A stretch of DNA of 64,000 nucleotides from Heliopora coerulea (GCA_030142905.1 JASJOG010000012.1:1118501-1182500); one strand, 5' to 3'. Positions 46,795-59,500 are shown, numbered from the stretch's first letter. Notes: generated from the letters alone by a model not told the origin. Numbers and translations are program-made.

Positions 46795-48117
46795 CAGTAT
46801 GTAACTATCGGCCTATATCTCTACTGGGTATTGTTTCCAAAGTAATGGAACGCTACATGTACAATCATATCTATCCTGCTCTTTCGGCGCTAATAAACAC
46901 ACTTCAACACGGCTTTTTAAAGAAACGGTCATGTATTACTCAGCTTTTACCGTCCTGCACGACATCGGAAAAAACTTGGACAATAACAAGCAAGTAGACA
47001 GGATCTATCTCGATTTTCTAAGGCTTTCGATTCTGTTCATCACGCAATTCTCCAGCAAAGGCTGCAGGCTCATAGGGTGAGTGGCTCCTTGCTAATCTGG
47101 CTTATCTGAGCAACCGGCTTCAGCCAGTGGCAATTGAGAAAGTCGCCTCCGAATGGTCGCTGGTGACATAAGGTGTGTCTCAGGGAAGCATCCTGGGACC
47201 ACTTTTATTTTCGGTTTTTATAAATATTTTACCGGACACGGTGTCGCCAAATTCAAACGTAGCCCTTTACGCTGATGACTCTAAAGTGTATCGATCTATA
47301 CTTTCCTCCACCGACTCTGTGGCTTTACAACGTGATTTAAATAGTCTGGAAAGGTGTACTGAAAGTCGTATGAACTTTAACCCTTCTAAATGTAAAATTC
47401 TTACAGTTTCAAGAAAGAAATCTCACACGTTGTTGCGAGGAAACTGATCTGCACATCAAAATAAGCAATAATTTGAAATGGGATTCTCAAGTAATGCAGG
47501 TTGTGTCAAAGGCTAACAAAATGCTGGGCCTCTTGAAACGCACCTGCTACAGCTTGACCGATGAATAAGTCAGAAAAACTTAGTATTTGTCACTTGCTAA
47601 ATCACAGTTGAGTTATAGTTCACAGGTTTGGTCGCCAGGTAGTGCCAATTTAATGAAGAGGACAGAGGGCTTACAGAGACGTGTTACACTGTGGATTTTA
47701 CAATGTAAACGTGGAGAATATACGTATACGGAACGCTTGAAGCGTCATAATCTCTTGCCACTCTCCTATGATAGAGAGATTAAAGATCTGACTGTTTATT
47801 TTAAGTTTAGATGTAATCTTATTGATCTTGATGTGGATCACCTTACACCTATGGTCTCCAGTCGAACAAGACAGGCGTCATTATCTTTTCTCCAGACGAC
47901 TTATTGTAAAACTAATACTTTTCAACAATCTTATTTTAATCGTACTGTTAAACTTTGGAACTTTATTCTTAAGGTAGCGTCTGACAGTTCTTTTTCTAGA
48001 ATTTCAAGTTTTAAATTGTTTTTACAAACAATATACAGAGATCTTCTTGAAAATAATTTTGATCCTGACTTAGCTTGCACTTATTCGTTGAGCGGGGCAT
48101 GTTCTTGTCACTGTTAA
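46795..48117 (+). pseudogene. LINE (CR1/Jockey-like) RT remnant
   Basis: Frameshifted reverse transcriptase: an ...VSKVMERYMYNHI-type finger, FSKAFDSVHHAIL, then [43 protein letters not shown], and in later frames SQLSYSSQVWSPGSANLM, ERLKRHNLLPLSYDREIKDL and a C-terminal tail ending CSCHC. It stops near a 3' end with no clear tail repeat. Several stops make it inactive. Confidence 0.85.
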
Positions 48118-48492
48118 ATTATTAATATATGAATTTTAAGATAATTATTCTAGTTTAGACCTTTGTAATATTGTAGGTGGCTAACACCTCGCATGAGACT
48201 TGTCTCGTTCGTGTTTAGCCTTATTTCGCCTTTCTATCTTCGAATTAAAGTCGTTAAAACAAAACTAGGATTGTTTGATCTAATTTCCAAACACCGAGAT
48301 GCGAGTTGAAAAACGAGGTGATTCCCCAAATCCACGCAAATTCCGACTTCCTTCAGCTGTATGCTGAACAGCATGCTGTCTGCACAATATTCATAAATCC
48401 AGGATAAATTACAGCGGCTTCGGCATGTCAGAACGACTAGTAACTACGATAGATCAATTAAAATCATTTTCTGAATCTCGTCGCTATTAGTG

Positions 48493-48597
48493 CCTAGCAA
48501 GACTCTAAAATGGGATCCCATCAATGGTAAGAAAGAAAAAATTTTATTAAAACATGGTTTACTAACGTCTCGTTGCGTGCTGCAACGTCAGGCATAG
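48493..48597. repeat. Retroelement terminal-like sequence at duplication edge
   Basis: Matches the left arm of the foldback at 18297: ATCCCATCAATGGTAAGAA, TTAAAACATG, TAACGT(C/T)TCGTTGC. It abuts the truncated LINE copy 2, so it marks the left breakpoint of the second duplicate. Confidence 0.55.
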
Positions 48598-49620
48598 TCC
48601 CAGTTCTATGGCCTTTTCGAAATCCGGATTGGCGAGGATTAATCAGTTGATTATCAATCAGGCAGTTACACAGAGCATTATCGATATGCCGTTCAATTAC
48701 CTTAGATAATACAGGTAAAACAGAGATGGGACGATAGTTGGATATATCGTCAAGGTCCCCTCCCTTGTGTAATAGAGTTACCTTTGCAGTCTTCCAACGA
48801 CTTAGAAAAACACTGACCTGAAATGAGTGATTGATTAGTCGCGCTATAGAAGGAGCAATCACAGAAGCAGCCATTCCCAAAAAACGGGCGCTAATGTTGT
48901 CGATGCCCGACGCCTTACTTGGACTAATCTTCATGAGGTAGAAAATCTCCTGAGTCGATGTAATTGGTGGAATTACAAATGACACATTTGGGTCCTTTTT
49001 TGTTTGTACAAAGTTCAACAGCTTATCAATATTATGGACGACGTCAGGCATTGTAGAAGAATGGCTGTTGAATTTACACACCATATCCTCGTTATCTTCA
49101 AGAACATTGTCACCGTCATTTAGTTTGATAATCACCAGCTTATTCTTTCCCATTCCCGTCAAGGATTTAACTGTCTTCCAAATAGCTCTAGTGTTATTTT
49201 CCGTATTGTTCAATGCTTCATTATAATACAACCGCTCAGAATCTCTTAACATACTGTAACTACCTCGTTCCTTTCCTTTCGAAACCTTTCCCATGCTTCA
49301 GGCGTGTTCTTTAACCTCGCAGTTTTTAAACACGAATCCCTGATATGTATTTGTTTAAGGACGCAAACATTCATCTAAGGAGGCTGAGTGGCACGAGAAG
49401 CACGCTTCTCACTCCATGGACTCTGAGAATGAAGTACTTGATTAAAAAGTGATTCCCAAGATTCCACCATGTCATCTAAATCATCAAAAGTAAAAGATGG
49501 TGTCCCAAGGGACCTGTTTCAGAGATGCTTTGAACTGTTCTTCATTAAAATTTCTCATTTTACGATACCTGATGTAATTACGTTTATTGTGTTGAGTAGC
49601 TGTAGGTGTTTCGATGCAAA
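48598..49620 (-). pseudogene. LINE reverse-transcriptase remnant, copy 2
   Basis: Duplicate of the LINE at 26704-28530, here cut at 48597 after RQSGFRKGHR. It retains the post-endonuclease linker, SPSKASGIDNISARFL, VTLLHKGGDLDDISNYRPIS and LPVLSKVIERHI. The YADD part is absent. Confidence 0.88.
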
Positions 49621-52152
49621 CATATTTTCTTACGGTGAACTCTGATTCGTTCAGGATGGTTCGAAAATATGAGGTCCAAACACGTTCTCATCAATGTCTT
49701 TACTTAAAACCATTTGCTGGGTCATCATATTTATAACAAGTCTTCAGGGCCAATTGTAACATTCGCGAGCGAATAGGAAGCAGGAATTGAGCTTTTATCA
49801 CATAATCGCATACGCCAAAGTGAAGAATCGTAAACGACAATCGTATCGTGTGGATAGGCCTTAAACGGCCAATTCAGTTCGCAGGATCGCGGATTGTATT
49901 CTCGGCCCGGGGCCCTGCGGATCCATTTTCGCAACTCTTTCTGGTTGATTCTACTTAAAATGTAAGATTCTGACAGTCGATCATCTCCTTAATCGCATCT
50001 CAAATACACGGCTGTCGCATCGCGTTTTAAACCTGCTACTGACACCACTGATATTATTTTAAATATCACATATAATTTAAGTTACTCAGTAGTTCTCATC
50101 AAGTCTCAGTTGTTTTGAAAACCTGTTGGATTTACGATTTATGAAATGAAAGTGTCAACTATACCAGTTGACAGATTACCCGAACAAAAAACCCAACCTG
50201 TTCTTCAGCGTCCGTTAGCTGAGTACTTGCAATTTCGGGAGCACAAACGTTATATCTGGCTCCTTGGATAACTCAAAGGCTGAAACCATTAGTTGTTTTG
50301 CTGACTTGAGGTAAGTGTAATGAATAAATGTTTCTACCTCCAACACTAACTCACTGCTATTTTATATGATCATGTCCGGTCGCCAGAATTGCTGATGTAT
50401 TTAGCGATGTCACCTTCAATAAATCTCCCCTCCGTTACGAATTCCAGAATGTCCTACCTAAGAACTTCGTCTAATCAGGATTTCACAAGTGGGGTCTGGG
50501 GGCATGCTCTTCCAGAAAATTTTGAAATCTTGACGTCTTGAAACACCATTTCTAGCAATCTCAGACTATAATTTCCGTCAAAAACGCTTGGTAAATCGAT
50601 CGTCATTTTTTTTGCTTGTTTTTTTTATAAAAAATGCTCCTGCAGTGAAAGACAAAGTATCGTAATTCCTCAGACTGAAAGGCTGCCAGTCTAATTTACG
50701 TCCTGTTCATTTCGTCCATTTATTTACCACTGGTGCCATTTTTTAACCAGGGCTCCAATGGACATCTGCACTATTAGAGGTTGACGAAATATCTTCCTAT
50801 CTTTGTTGCTTCTTCAAGCAGATGTCAAAATCGGGATTTTTCCTATTCCGACGGCATATCGGTCGGAATTCGGGATTTTCAAGCGAAATAGGGATGGTTG
50901 GACAGTCTGGAATTCATTTCGTGTTTTCAGTTGTATACTTTGCGATCTAGTAATGAAAATCGTTGCCCAACTGATAAGTTTTAAGGCAGACATAATGAAT
51001 GCATTATGACTCGTAAGTGAAAAAGTAAATTCTCTAACTCTTTCACAGCGGGAGCTATCCCGTCGATGAGAAACTCGTCTGGCGGTAGCCTGAGTAAAAT
51101 AATAAGAGTTAATACAGCTAGCGTTTCATCATTTCTCACGAAACTTCATCAGAGGAATGATAGACGTTTATTTATTTCACATGTAAATCGATTGTTACGG
51201 TGTTTGGAATTTAGATACACAAGAAAAGGTTCACTATAATTACGGGATCTGAATAAAATAAGAGAATCACAGATGTGAGGTCTGCGAAAAGTTGGCTTAA
51301 ATTCTTCAGTAGCATTTGTTTAACCATACCTGCCCATGCGAAAGAAATGTATTGACAGAGTGGACAGTGATGAGCTCAAAGTAACATCCTCGATCTGGTG
51401 GTAAAATATTTCGTTGAACAAAAATGACGATCTTTTTGAGGTAAATTTCCCCGGAAATATAAAATAATCAGATGAAAGAAAATATTATTCTATAATCGTT
51501 ATGGCATACGTTGGCTACGATAGTGTCAAATGAACTATGCTGGAATCTTTTAGATTTAAAGTGCTTGTGAAACGAAGATCAAGTTTGTCATGTTTGATCG
51601 AAATCTTAAAGTAACGGATAATTTCGAAGTAAAGTGCTGCGTTCCAAAAATATGTTCTAACGTGTAATTTGGTATATGTAGAGAGAAATTACTAAGTGAA
51701 CATTGGAATCCAATTCCGATAGCTACATATACACGATCTTTACCTCCATAAAATTCATATAAACAAAGCTAAACAAGACTAAACAAAACGGATCGAAATG
51801 AAAACAAAACTTAAAGGAAAAGGTTGGAGCTAGGAGAACACTAAGTTAGGACTCTCATATCATATACGAAATAGGATGATTTTCGGTCTCGTTTTAGTTG
51901 AGTCACCTTGAGAGAAAGAGGCCGACCACAACTGTATAATTTTTTCGTTTTATTTCCAAGTAACATCTTCCTGTCATGTCTTTAAACGTAATAAAAACGC
52001 GCTTGCGTATCTCTTCAAATTTTTCCAACTTAGAAAACATTAAATTTCAAACTTTCTGTGCAAATTAGCGCATGAAGAGGTTCGTTTTTGAAGTCATCTA
52101 AAAAACTTGCAGTACCTGTTTTATGGGATCTAAAACACTCGTCTGTCGCCTC

Positions 52153-52153
<1 letters not shown>

Positions 52154-52196
<43 letters not shown>

Positions 52197-52199
52197 GAG
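52154..52199. repeat. Palindromic (AT)n tract
   Basis: CTCGTGCATAT at the left and ATATGCACGAG at the right enclose pure (AT)n, so the whole 46 bp reads the same on both strands. Confidence 0.85.
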
Positions 52200-52246
52200 A
52201 TCGCCTGATGATCGCCTGAGCGCGTGAATCTCAGAGTAGCGACAGC
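52195..52246 (+). ncRNA. Degenerate hammerhead-like motif 4
   Basis: CTGATGATCGCCTGAGCGCG is retained, but GAAA has become GAAT, which removes the A-U pair closing stem III. The flank down to about 52350 matches 23898-24010. Probably an inactive copy of motif 1. Confidence 0.5.
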
Positions 52247-52375
52247 AAAGCTTTGTCTTTTGTATTTACTTATTCGCTCTACCAGTAACGGTATTGAGCA
52301 CTCTATATTTTCATTCCAACGCTGTAACCTTCGTGGTACTCATCATTGGTGTATATATATATATATATATATATC

Positions 52376-52502
52376 TCGCTTACCTCAAAAAGTCACTACA
52401 GCCTGTTTAATCTTGGGAAAGAATCTTCAGGTGACTCCTGAAGTCACCTGAAGATTCTTTCCCAAGATGAAACAGGCTGTAGTGACTTTTTGAGGTAAGC
52501 GA
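52376..52502. repeat. Near-perfect 60-bp-arm palindrome
   Basis: The arms at 52376-52435 and 52442-52502 are complementary with about one mismatch. GCTTACCTCAAAAAGTCACT faces AGTGACTTTTTGAGGTAAGC, with a spacer of only about 6 bp. AT dinucleotide tracts flank the site on the left. Confidence 0.9.
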
Positions 52503-52659
52503 TATAATCCCATTTGCTCTTTCTTTGCGTTATTGAGCCCTCTTTGCATTTCGTAAACCTAAATGTTCACGTATATATATATATATATATATAGATAAGT
52601 GGGATTTTTGTTAAAAATCGTACGAAGAGAGTGCTCAATACCAGAGTAGAGCGAATTAC

Positions 52660-52736
52660 AATAGCAAGACAAGGTAAACTTGGGTTACTTCATAAAGATT
52701 TACTTTATGAAGTAACCCAAGTTTACCTTGTCTTGC

Positions 52737-52740
<4 letters not shown>
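52660..52740. repeat. Perfect 38-bp-arm palindrome
   Basis: AATAGCAAGACAAGGTAAAC... at the left faces its exact complement ending TTGTCTTGCTATT, with a 5-nt loop (52698-52702). A pure (AT)n tract follows at 52740-52778. Confidence 0.9.
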
Positions 52741-52778
<38 letters not shown>

Positions 52779-52780
<2 letters not shown>

Positions 52781-53984
52781 GTCAAGAACTACTTCCTCAA
52801 ATAGTCAACCCATATACAACATCAATTTTCAAAATCTTGTTGACTTTAATTAAAAATCTTTAAAACATATAATTAAGATAATATAATTAAAACATAATAA
52901 AACATATTATTTGAACTTCCAAATCCTGTAATCCCAAATGACCTTGTTCAAAAAAAATGTGCATATAAATGTTCTCCACAAATACCCCTCTGTCCCTTAC
53001 CATATCGATTCATCGAGCTCTTTTGCTTATTAAAACTTTCTAAATTCCGTTATCGTCCTTTCTACATGCTGTTTGGCACACCTCTTATATGTAATCAAAT
53101 AAACCACACCACTTCAATCGTAATCAAAAGAATGGTTGATATGGGAAGATTTCTTTTCAACCGTATTTTCAAAAATACAACCCGTTTTAACAAATTTACA
53201 AATCTTACTCCTAACCTTTCCACAACCAAACATTCCCTTGTCGGATTGAATCTCTGATTCTAATTTAGCCCTAACCAAAAAATACTTAATATTTCTTGGT
53301 CGTCTAAAGCTTATAGCGAATGGCTCCCTACGAAAAGGTTAAGCTTTTGGGCAGAAAAAATTAATAGTTTTGTCCCTTTCGGGCTTAATGAGAGAGACTT
53401 GTAATTTATGCAAATGACTTCTGTAAAGATATATAGACTCCCGTTGTTGATATTAAGTTCATCTGAAGAAGGGACTGTGCCCTGAAATATTATGTTTTAA
53501 AGATTTTTAATTAAGTTTTTGAATTAAGTTAGTTTTTAATTAAGTTTAATTAAGTTAAGTTTATAATTAAGTTTAATTAAGTAATTGAAAACTGATGTTG
53601 TGTATATATAAAATTGATTATTAATTAATGAGGAAAAGACAAAAGAAAATCATAAGCGTGTCGGATCTATATATTTGATAAAGATACATGTACCTTTATA
53701 AGTGAAGAGGTTCAATTTTTTCGACCTACGAAAGATAAATTTCCAAACTTTCTTCATGAATTAGCGTATTAGGAGGTTCATTTTAGAAGACATTTAAAAA
53801 ACTCGCAGTTCGTGCTTTATCGGGTCTAAAACACTCCTGCTACGAGTTTTTTAAATGTCTTATGAAATTCACCTCTTACTACTCTAATTCGTGAAGAAAG
53901 TTTGGAAATTTATCGTTCGTAAGGCAAAAACAATTGAACTTCTTCTTGACATATAAAGGCACATGTATCTTTATCACATACGTA
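52779..53984. other. Non-coding insert and PLE-like terminal repeats
   Basis: AT-rich; no gene supported. 53620-53950 contains inverted blocks (AAACTCGCAG... and complement, GAAGAAAGTTTGGAAATTTA and complement) matching 31360-31500 of copy 1. Confidence 0.4.
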
Positions 53985-54029
53985 TATTAAAAATTCATGA
54001 GGAAAATACAAGGGAAAACCATAAGCGTG

Positions 54030-54169
54030 TCGGATCTATATAATAAAACAAGCTGATAAATGGGGAGCAGTTGTAATCATGGACAGACAATACTTATCGC
54101 AAAAGATTACAAAAATGCGAAAGAATGAAGAGATCTATTTTCCGCTCACAGAGAACATTAATGACAAGG
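54030..54169 (+). pseudogene. Penelope-like RT fragment, left part
   Basis: Duplicate of 31620-31755 (NKADKWGAVVIMDRQY-type start). It is interrupted at 54169 by the Gypsy insertion and continues at 56230-56440. Confidence 0.7.
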
Positions 54170-54298
54170 TGTAGAGTCCTGAGACTAGTGACGTCACATC
54201 ACGCCACGATGTCGATTTCGTTGGGTGTGTGCGTTGTGATCCTTTTGAGTGTTGTCACTGTATTGTTGAGTTTGTAAATAAAAGGTTTATACACCACA
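54170..54298 (+). repeat. 5' LTR
   Basis: 129 bp starting TG and ending CA (TTATACACCACA), with AATAAA shortly before the end. The sequence TTTTTGGCGACGAGG that follows is at the primer-binding-site position. The last 12 bp recur at 56218-56229 as the residue of the 3' LTR. Confidence 0.75.
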
Positions 54299-56229
54299 TT
54301 TTTGGCGACGAGGAAAACTTAGACTTCGGCCAGAGAAGTAGACGAAGTGTTCGAGGATAACCGGACTGGTTGAGACAGGAATTGGTAGAGGAAACCATGC
54401 CGACTTTTGGGAAGATAGATGAATACAATGAGAGCGAAGATTGGCGCCATTATGTCGAACGCCTTAACCACTTCTTCGAAGCAAATGAAATAACAGACGA
54501 CGCTAAACAGCGGTCGATATTGCTGGTTAGTGTTGGTGCAAAGACATACAAGCTGATCAGAAGTTTGATAGCTAAGTTGGTTCAAGAACACTTCAAGCCA
54601 AAGCCTTCAGTGATAGTTGAACGTTTCAAATTTAACACCCGTGGTCAGCAACAAGGTGAGACCATTTCAGTATTTTTAGCTGAATTAAGACGTCTCTCGG
54701 AGAATTGCGAATTTGGAGCGACTTTAGATGAGATGTTGCGAGATCGTTTAGTTTGTGGGGCGAGTAACAACAAAATTCAACGACGCCTGTTAGCAGAACC
54801 CAACTTGACATTGAAAAGAGCCATGGACTTAGCCATAGCCATTGAAACATCCGAGAAAGACGCGCAAGATATACACAATAACAATAGCCCCGGCGGAAGC
54901 ACAGTGAATAAGTTAGGGAAACAGCTAAAGCACCCTAGAAAGCAAGATACAAGCAGGTCAGCCAAATGTTTTCGGTGTGATGGTAATCACCACCCCAGCG
55001 ATTGCCGTTTTAAGGAAGCTAATTGCCACACGTGCGGGAAAATTGGGCACATCTCCAGGGCTTGTCGAAGTAAAGAGAAGAAAAAGTCTGGAGTAGCAAA
55101 ACAACATGGGAAAAAGAAATCAGAGAAACCCACATCCACCCACCATCTTGGTGAAGGAAGAGGAAGTCATTCAGAAGATGAAGGAAGTGCCACAGCATAT
55201 TCTATGTTCATGTTTAACAGTAAAAGCCCATCTCCCTATAAAGTGAATGTGACTGTAAATGAGGTTCCCATAGATATGGAACTTGACACCAGTGCATCTC
55301 TGTCAGTCATGAGTGAGGAGATGTTTGCAAAGCTACACAGTAATGGTAAATTACCTAAACTGCAGAAGACAGAGACAGTACTTCATACTTACACTGGGGA
55401 GGAAGTTAAACCAAGGGGCAGCCTTGATGTTATGGTTTTATATGAAAACAAAGAATATAAACTGCCTTTACTCATTGTCCAAGGACATGGGCCAGCATTA
55501 CTTGGTAGAAATTGGCTAAGTAAGATAGCATTAAATTGGCATGCAATCAAAAAGCTTTCTCCAGTAAACCAGCACCTAGAAGAGGTAGTGAGAAAGTACC
55601 CTCAATTATTTGAAGAAGGGCTCGGGTCTTTAAAAGAGATAACAGCAAAGATCCACATAGATCCAACAGCAACACCAATATTCCACAAAGCCAGACCAGT
55701 TCCATATGCACTGAGAGAAAAGATTGAACAAAATTTAGACAGGCTAGAAAAAGCAGGAACAATCCAGCCAATCCAATATTCAGAGTGGGCCACACCTATT
55801 GTTCCTGTGGTCAAACAAGATGGCACTGTTAGAGTTTGCGGTGATTATAAACTAACAGTCAACAAAGTCTCCAAGCTTGATGGATATCCAATCCCAAAAT
55901 TAGATGACCTCTACACGAAGCTTGCAGGTGGCCAAACCTTTACGGAGCTAGATCTTAGTCATGCTTATGAGCAGATGTTAATGGACGAGGACTCTAAGAA
56001 ATACTTGACAATCAACACGCATAAAGGCCTCTACAGATATAACCGCCTTCCCTATGGTATCGCTTCAGCACCTGGTATTTTTCAGAGAATGATGGAAGGA
56101 TTGCTACAAGGAGTACCCTGTGTAGGCGTTTTACTGGACAACGTTCTTATCACCGGTCCAACAGATGCAGAACATCTAAACAACTTAGACCAAGTTTTGA
56201 AACGTCTTTCAGATGCGTTATACACCACA
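54170..56229 (+). mobile_element. Gypsy-type LTR retrotransposon, internally deleted
   Basis: Flanked by a perfect 5-bp direct repeat, CAAGG (54165-54169 and 56230-56234). Starts TGTAGAGTCC and ends TTATACACCACA. The 3' part of pol, the integrase and all but the last 12 bp of the 3' LTR are missing. The empty target CAAGG is seen once at the matching place in copy 1 (about 31756). Confidence 0.88.
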
Positions 56230-56250
56230 CAAGGTCATACAAAAAATTAA
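54397..56250 (+). pseudogene. Gypsy Gag-Pol, truncated and mutated
   Basis: One open frame of about 617 codons from the first ATG. Order: Gag domain (WRHYVERLNHFFEANEI near residue 20), two zinc knuckles (CFRCDGNHHPSDC and CHTCGKIGHISRAC, about 198-230), aspartic protease (ELDTSASLSVM) and reverse transcriptase (ARPVPYALREKIE, GDYKLTVNKV, ELDLSHAYEQM, LPYGIASAPGIFQRMM). Two catalytic sites are altered: DTGA is DTSA in the protease, and the YLDD box of RT is LLDN, losing an aspartate. The frame ends just beyond the element; RNase H and integrase are deleted. It cannot move by itself. Confidence 0.88.
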
Positions 56251-56440
56251 AAACCTCACACAACTGCACGAAACAAAATTGACCGAAGGAGAAATACGCT
56301 ACCTCACAGATTTTGATTACCGAATGAGCAATATTTACGGATTACCCAAGGTGCATAAGAGTCGATCAATCATAACTGACACACTCACTGCAAATAACAA
56401 ATTCACAGAAGTAAATAGTAAAAGCCTAACTCTCATCTAA
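56230..56440 (+). pseudogene. Penelope-like RT fragment, right part
   Basis: Continuation of 54030-54169 after the Gypsy insertion: IKNLTQLHETKLTEGEIRYL, YGLPKVHKSRSIIT. It parallels 31760-31964. Confidence 0.75.
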
Positions 56441-57433
56441 ACCCTAATCCTAACCCTATTCAAAACATTTATTTTACATATTTTGCCAAAAAATTAAAAT
56501 ATTCCCATTCAGTTGGCCTTTTCTTTCCCTTTCCCACATAGGTATCCTGTCTACTAATTCTAGCCACGCCCTTGCCCCACTTTTCCCTAGATTAATCTAC
56601 TAACATCAAGTTTTCAATCATATATACACACACATATACTAAGAAAGATCTCAAAGAGTCAAGACGGCTCTCTTCCTGTATACAAGGATGGATTTATATT
56701 AAATCCATCCAAATTTAAAGGTGACGTACCATGACCAAGCTTGGGTACCAATGACTGATTTTAAACTTTTATGTTTTTTTATGCTTTAAAATTTTTTTTC
56801 CAAAAAATCATATATATATTATAAAGCCGAGCTCGCTATCCGATCTGTAGCACTACGCAAAATGACGCACGCTGATTGACTGGCTAGCCGTGCAATATGT
56901 TTTTCGTACTGACCAGATACCACAGATATGCACACATATTACATACAAAATATCCAAAAATTAAGTCACGCAGCAGAGGCTACTAAAATAAAATATAATG
57001 ATGCACGGAACCAATATCAGCCCCGTGACGGGATCAAGATATAACAGTAACGACTTTGACCAAATAGCTCACAATTTCAAGAAGAAGTAACGACTTTAAA
57101 GTCATAGAATGTCGATGATTTTCTGTCAGAAACGTTCTATGTTCATTTCCGAGAAACTTAACGGCAAGGGAAATCACAGCAGTGATACTTCATGTGTTTC
57201 GCAAGAATTTAATATGCTCCACTTCACATACTTTTCGATATCGAAAAGATTATTCCGCAGTCTTAAACTGACAGTACGTTTCAAATCTTCATCCTAATAC
57301 CTGATCATGGGTTAGGGTTAATGTTGGTCCGTTACGGTCGAAGTTAGAAGCAAGGTTTGGTTTAGGATTAGTATAATAATGGGATCGTTAAATACTTCCC
57401 TATTCATGACATCGTATCATTTTGATGGTAGGG

Positions 57434-57785
57434 CAGAGGTGCGCAACCTTTCTGGTTCTGTGGGCCAAATTTCTGGCTTAGAATAATTGGCGGCCAACCA
57501 GCTCTTGCTATCACTTTCCATTTCCCTCCATAAGGTCGATTGTTCTATTGCAAAGATGCTGTTTTTATAACCTGATAACCTTAATAAAGCATCTCGCTCT
57601 TAGTTAAGCTAATTAAGGGACAAAAGTCGTTCTTGGAAAATTTCGATTCTAACCTTTATAACCGGTACAAGTTTCTAATTTTCAGTTTAGAAAGTATTTA
57701 TTATTCAACTTCCAAGTCTCTGCGGCCCGAATAACCGACTCTCACAGGCCGCATGTGGCCCGCGACCAGTAAGTTGTGCGCCCTT
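57434..57785. mobile_element. hAT-like MITE, copy 2 duplicate
   Basis: Duplicate of 32965-33310: begins CAGAGGTGCGCAACC, ends GCGCCCTTG, followed by TGTTAGGG. Confidence 0.7.
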
Positions 57786-57851
57786 GTGTTAGGGAAAGAA
57801 CCTGTTTCTTTAAGTATTACCTATCCTGTAACGGAAGGCAGTTTACGAAGA

Positions 57852-57857
57852 TATAAA
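57852..57857 (+). promoter_or_regulatory. Candidate TATA box of gene D
   Basis: TATAAA 133 bp upstream of the ATG at 57985, matching the position in gene C. Confidence 0.4.
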
Positions 57858-57984
57858 CCGAAGCAATGTGGTGTGGTTTCAGTGAATGAAACATTTCCAT
57901 TTCACAGCACAGAGGACAAGAAATACTCAAGAAGGAACCGAAGGTCAAGGCCCTGAAAAGTTCAACAAACGAAGAGGGAAAAAG

Positions 57985-58221
57985 ATGCAGCGTGGAATTG
58001 ATGCAGTTCTCTTCCTGGTGATGATGCCTTGTTTCATAGCAGACGATCAGGGACCATCCGGTAGGCCAGGCGCTGTTGGACCAAAGGGTGTGCCAGCTAA
58101 GCTACCGTATTGCCCTGTAGATAAGGAAATCACTTCAAATTTGAAAGCAATGAAAAGCAGTACAAGAGGAAAGACCCCTACGAGAGGCAAACGATCTAGA
58201 GTGCAGAGAGCACTGTCAACT
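57985..58221 (+). CDS. Collagen-like cysteine-rich secreted protein, gene D exon 1
   Basis: 79 codons from ATG to a GTGAGT donor, phase 0, almost identical to exon 1 of gene C. Signal peptide residues 1-20, Gly-X-Y run (QGPSGRPGAVGPKGVP), YCP at 42-44, and a basic tail with GKRSR. The only family exon 2 downstream in the window is at 63240-63587, 5 kb away, with compatible phase, giving a predicted product of about 194 residues. That exon lacks a collagen loop, unlike gene C exon 2, so the pairing is plausible but unproven. Confidence 0.78.
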
Positions 58222-58261
58222 GTGAGTAAAATCCTTTGACTATAAATTGAATTGGTGTGAA

Positions 58262-58360
58262 TTAACTCTTTTCCGACAGAAGCTCTCCCTTAGGCGAGTA
58301 AAATGGTCTGACGTTAGCCAGAGTAAAATAATAGAAGTCTTATGTCTCCGGGAAAGAGTT
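58262..58360. mobile_element. TTAACTCTTTC MITE
   Basis: Duplicate of 33785-33887, with TTAACTCTTTTCC and GGGAAAGAGTTAA ends. A second MITE lies at 58480-58580, matching 34004-34104. Confidence 0.65.
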
Positions 58361-58809
58361 AACGGGGTAAAAACAGTCTGTCAAAAGCACTTGGTATTAC
58401 CATGAAATCGAGAATGTAAATGCAATCATTACTCAGAATATGTTAAACTGGTTAATATGTTCAGCAGTTCTGTTCATCCCTTAACTCTTTCCCGGCGGGA
58501 TGACACTTCTGTCATTTTACTCTGGCTAACGCCAGGTAATTTTACTCGTCAAACGGAGAACTCCCACCAAGAAAGAGTTAATCTAAACGATAATGGAATC
58601 TTGTTAAAAATCCATTCAGCGTCACAAAATGTCAACAGAAAAAGAAGATATCTAAACATAAACACACACACAGAGACATATATATGTGTATGTATGTGTG
58701 TGTATGTGTGTATGTGTGTGTGTATGTATTTATTGGAAAAATGACGTAGCTCTCCCGAAGAGGGAGGAAATCGACAGAAATCGCCTGAAGTTTAGAAGCA
58801 AACCCGCGG

Positions 58810-59084
58810 GGGTGTTCGTGGCATAGTGGTGGTGCGCATGTCTCTGACCACTGCGACTACGGTGCGATTTCATCTCCATAGAGTTATCTGATCAAAGTTA
58901 CCTTTATTACATGTGAGAAGAGTATTGTCCAGTTTAACTCTACCAAGCATCACAGGTTGTCTCCGGGTACTCAGGTTTCCTCCTATAGTAACACTGAACC
59001 CCATGAGGGATGGCCGTTACTGGACCTCTAGGGAGGACAGCTTAGGTAGTTGATAGTGTTATCCGGTATAGATAAAGATACTTA
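58810..59084 (+). repeat. tRNA-derived SINE, copy 5
   Basis: Duplicate of the SINE at 34336: TGGCATAGTGGTGGTGCGCA head, shared body, GATAAAGATACTT tail. Confidence 0.8.
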
Positions 59085-59449
59085 ATTGCCGAGGAAAATT
59101 TTGAGAAGCCTGAGCTGCAAAGAAAGCTTCGTTTGATGCGTTTAACTCTCCTACACAGCTTGCCCCTCAAAGAGAGAGTCCTTTGTCTTGAAATTTTCCA
59201 TCATTATATTGATGGGAGAAATTTAGTACCAAACAAAGGGTTTCTTTGAACAATGATATAAAAGTAGAATGCTACGTGGACAGTGTTGACCGTCGTGTAA
59301 AAAGCCAGGAGGGTGTGAGAACTGCCAAAACTAACGACAGCAAAGATCGGAAAAGGTCTGAGTAGTGCCGAAATGTGAAGAGTAGTTTTCTAACGTTTCG
59401 AGCGAAGGTCCTTCGTCAGAGAGAAAACGTTGGGGGATTGAAAAACACG

Positions 59450-59500
<51 letters not shown>

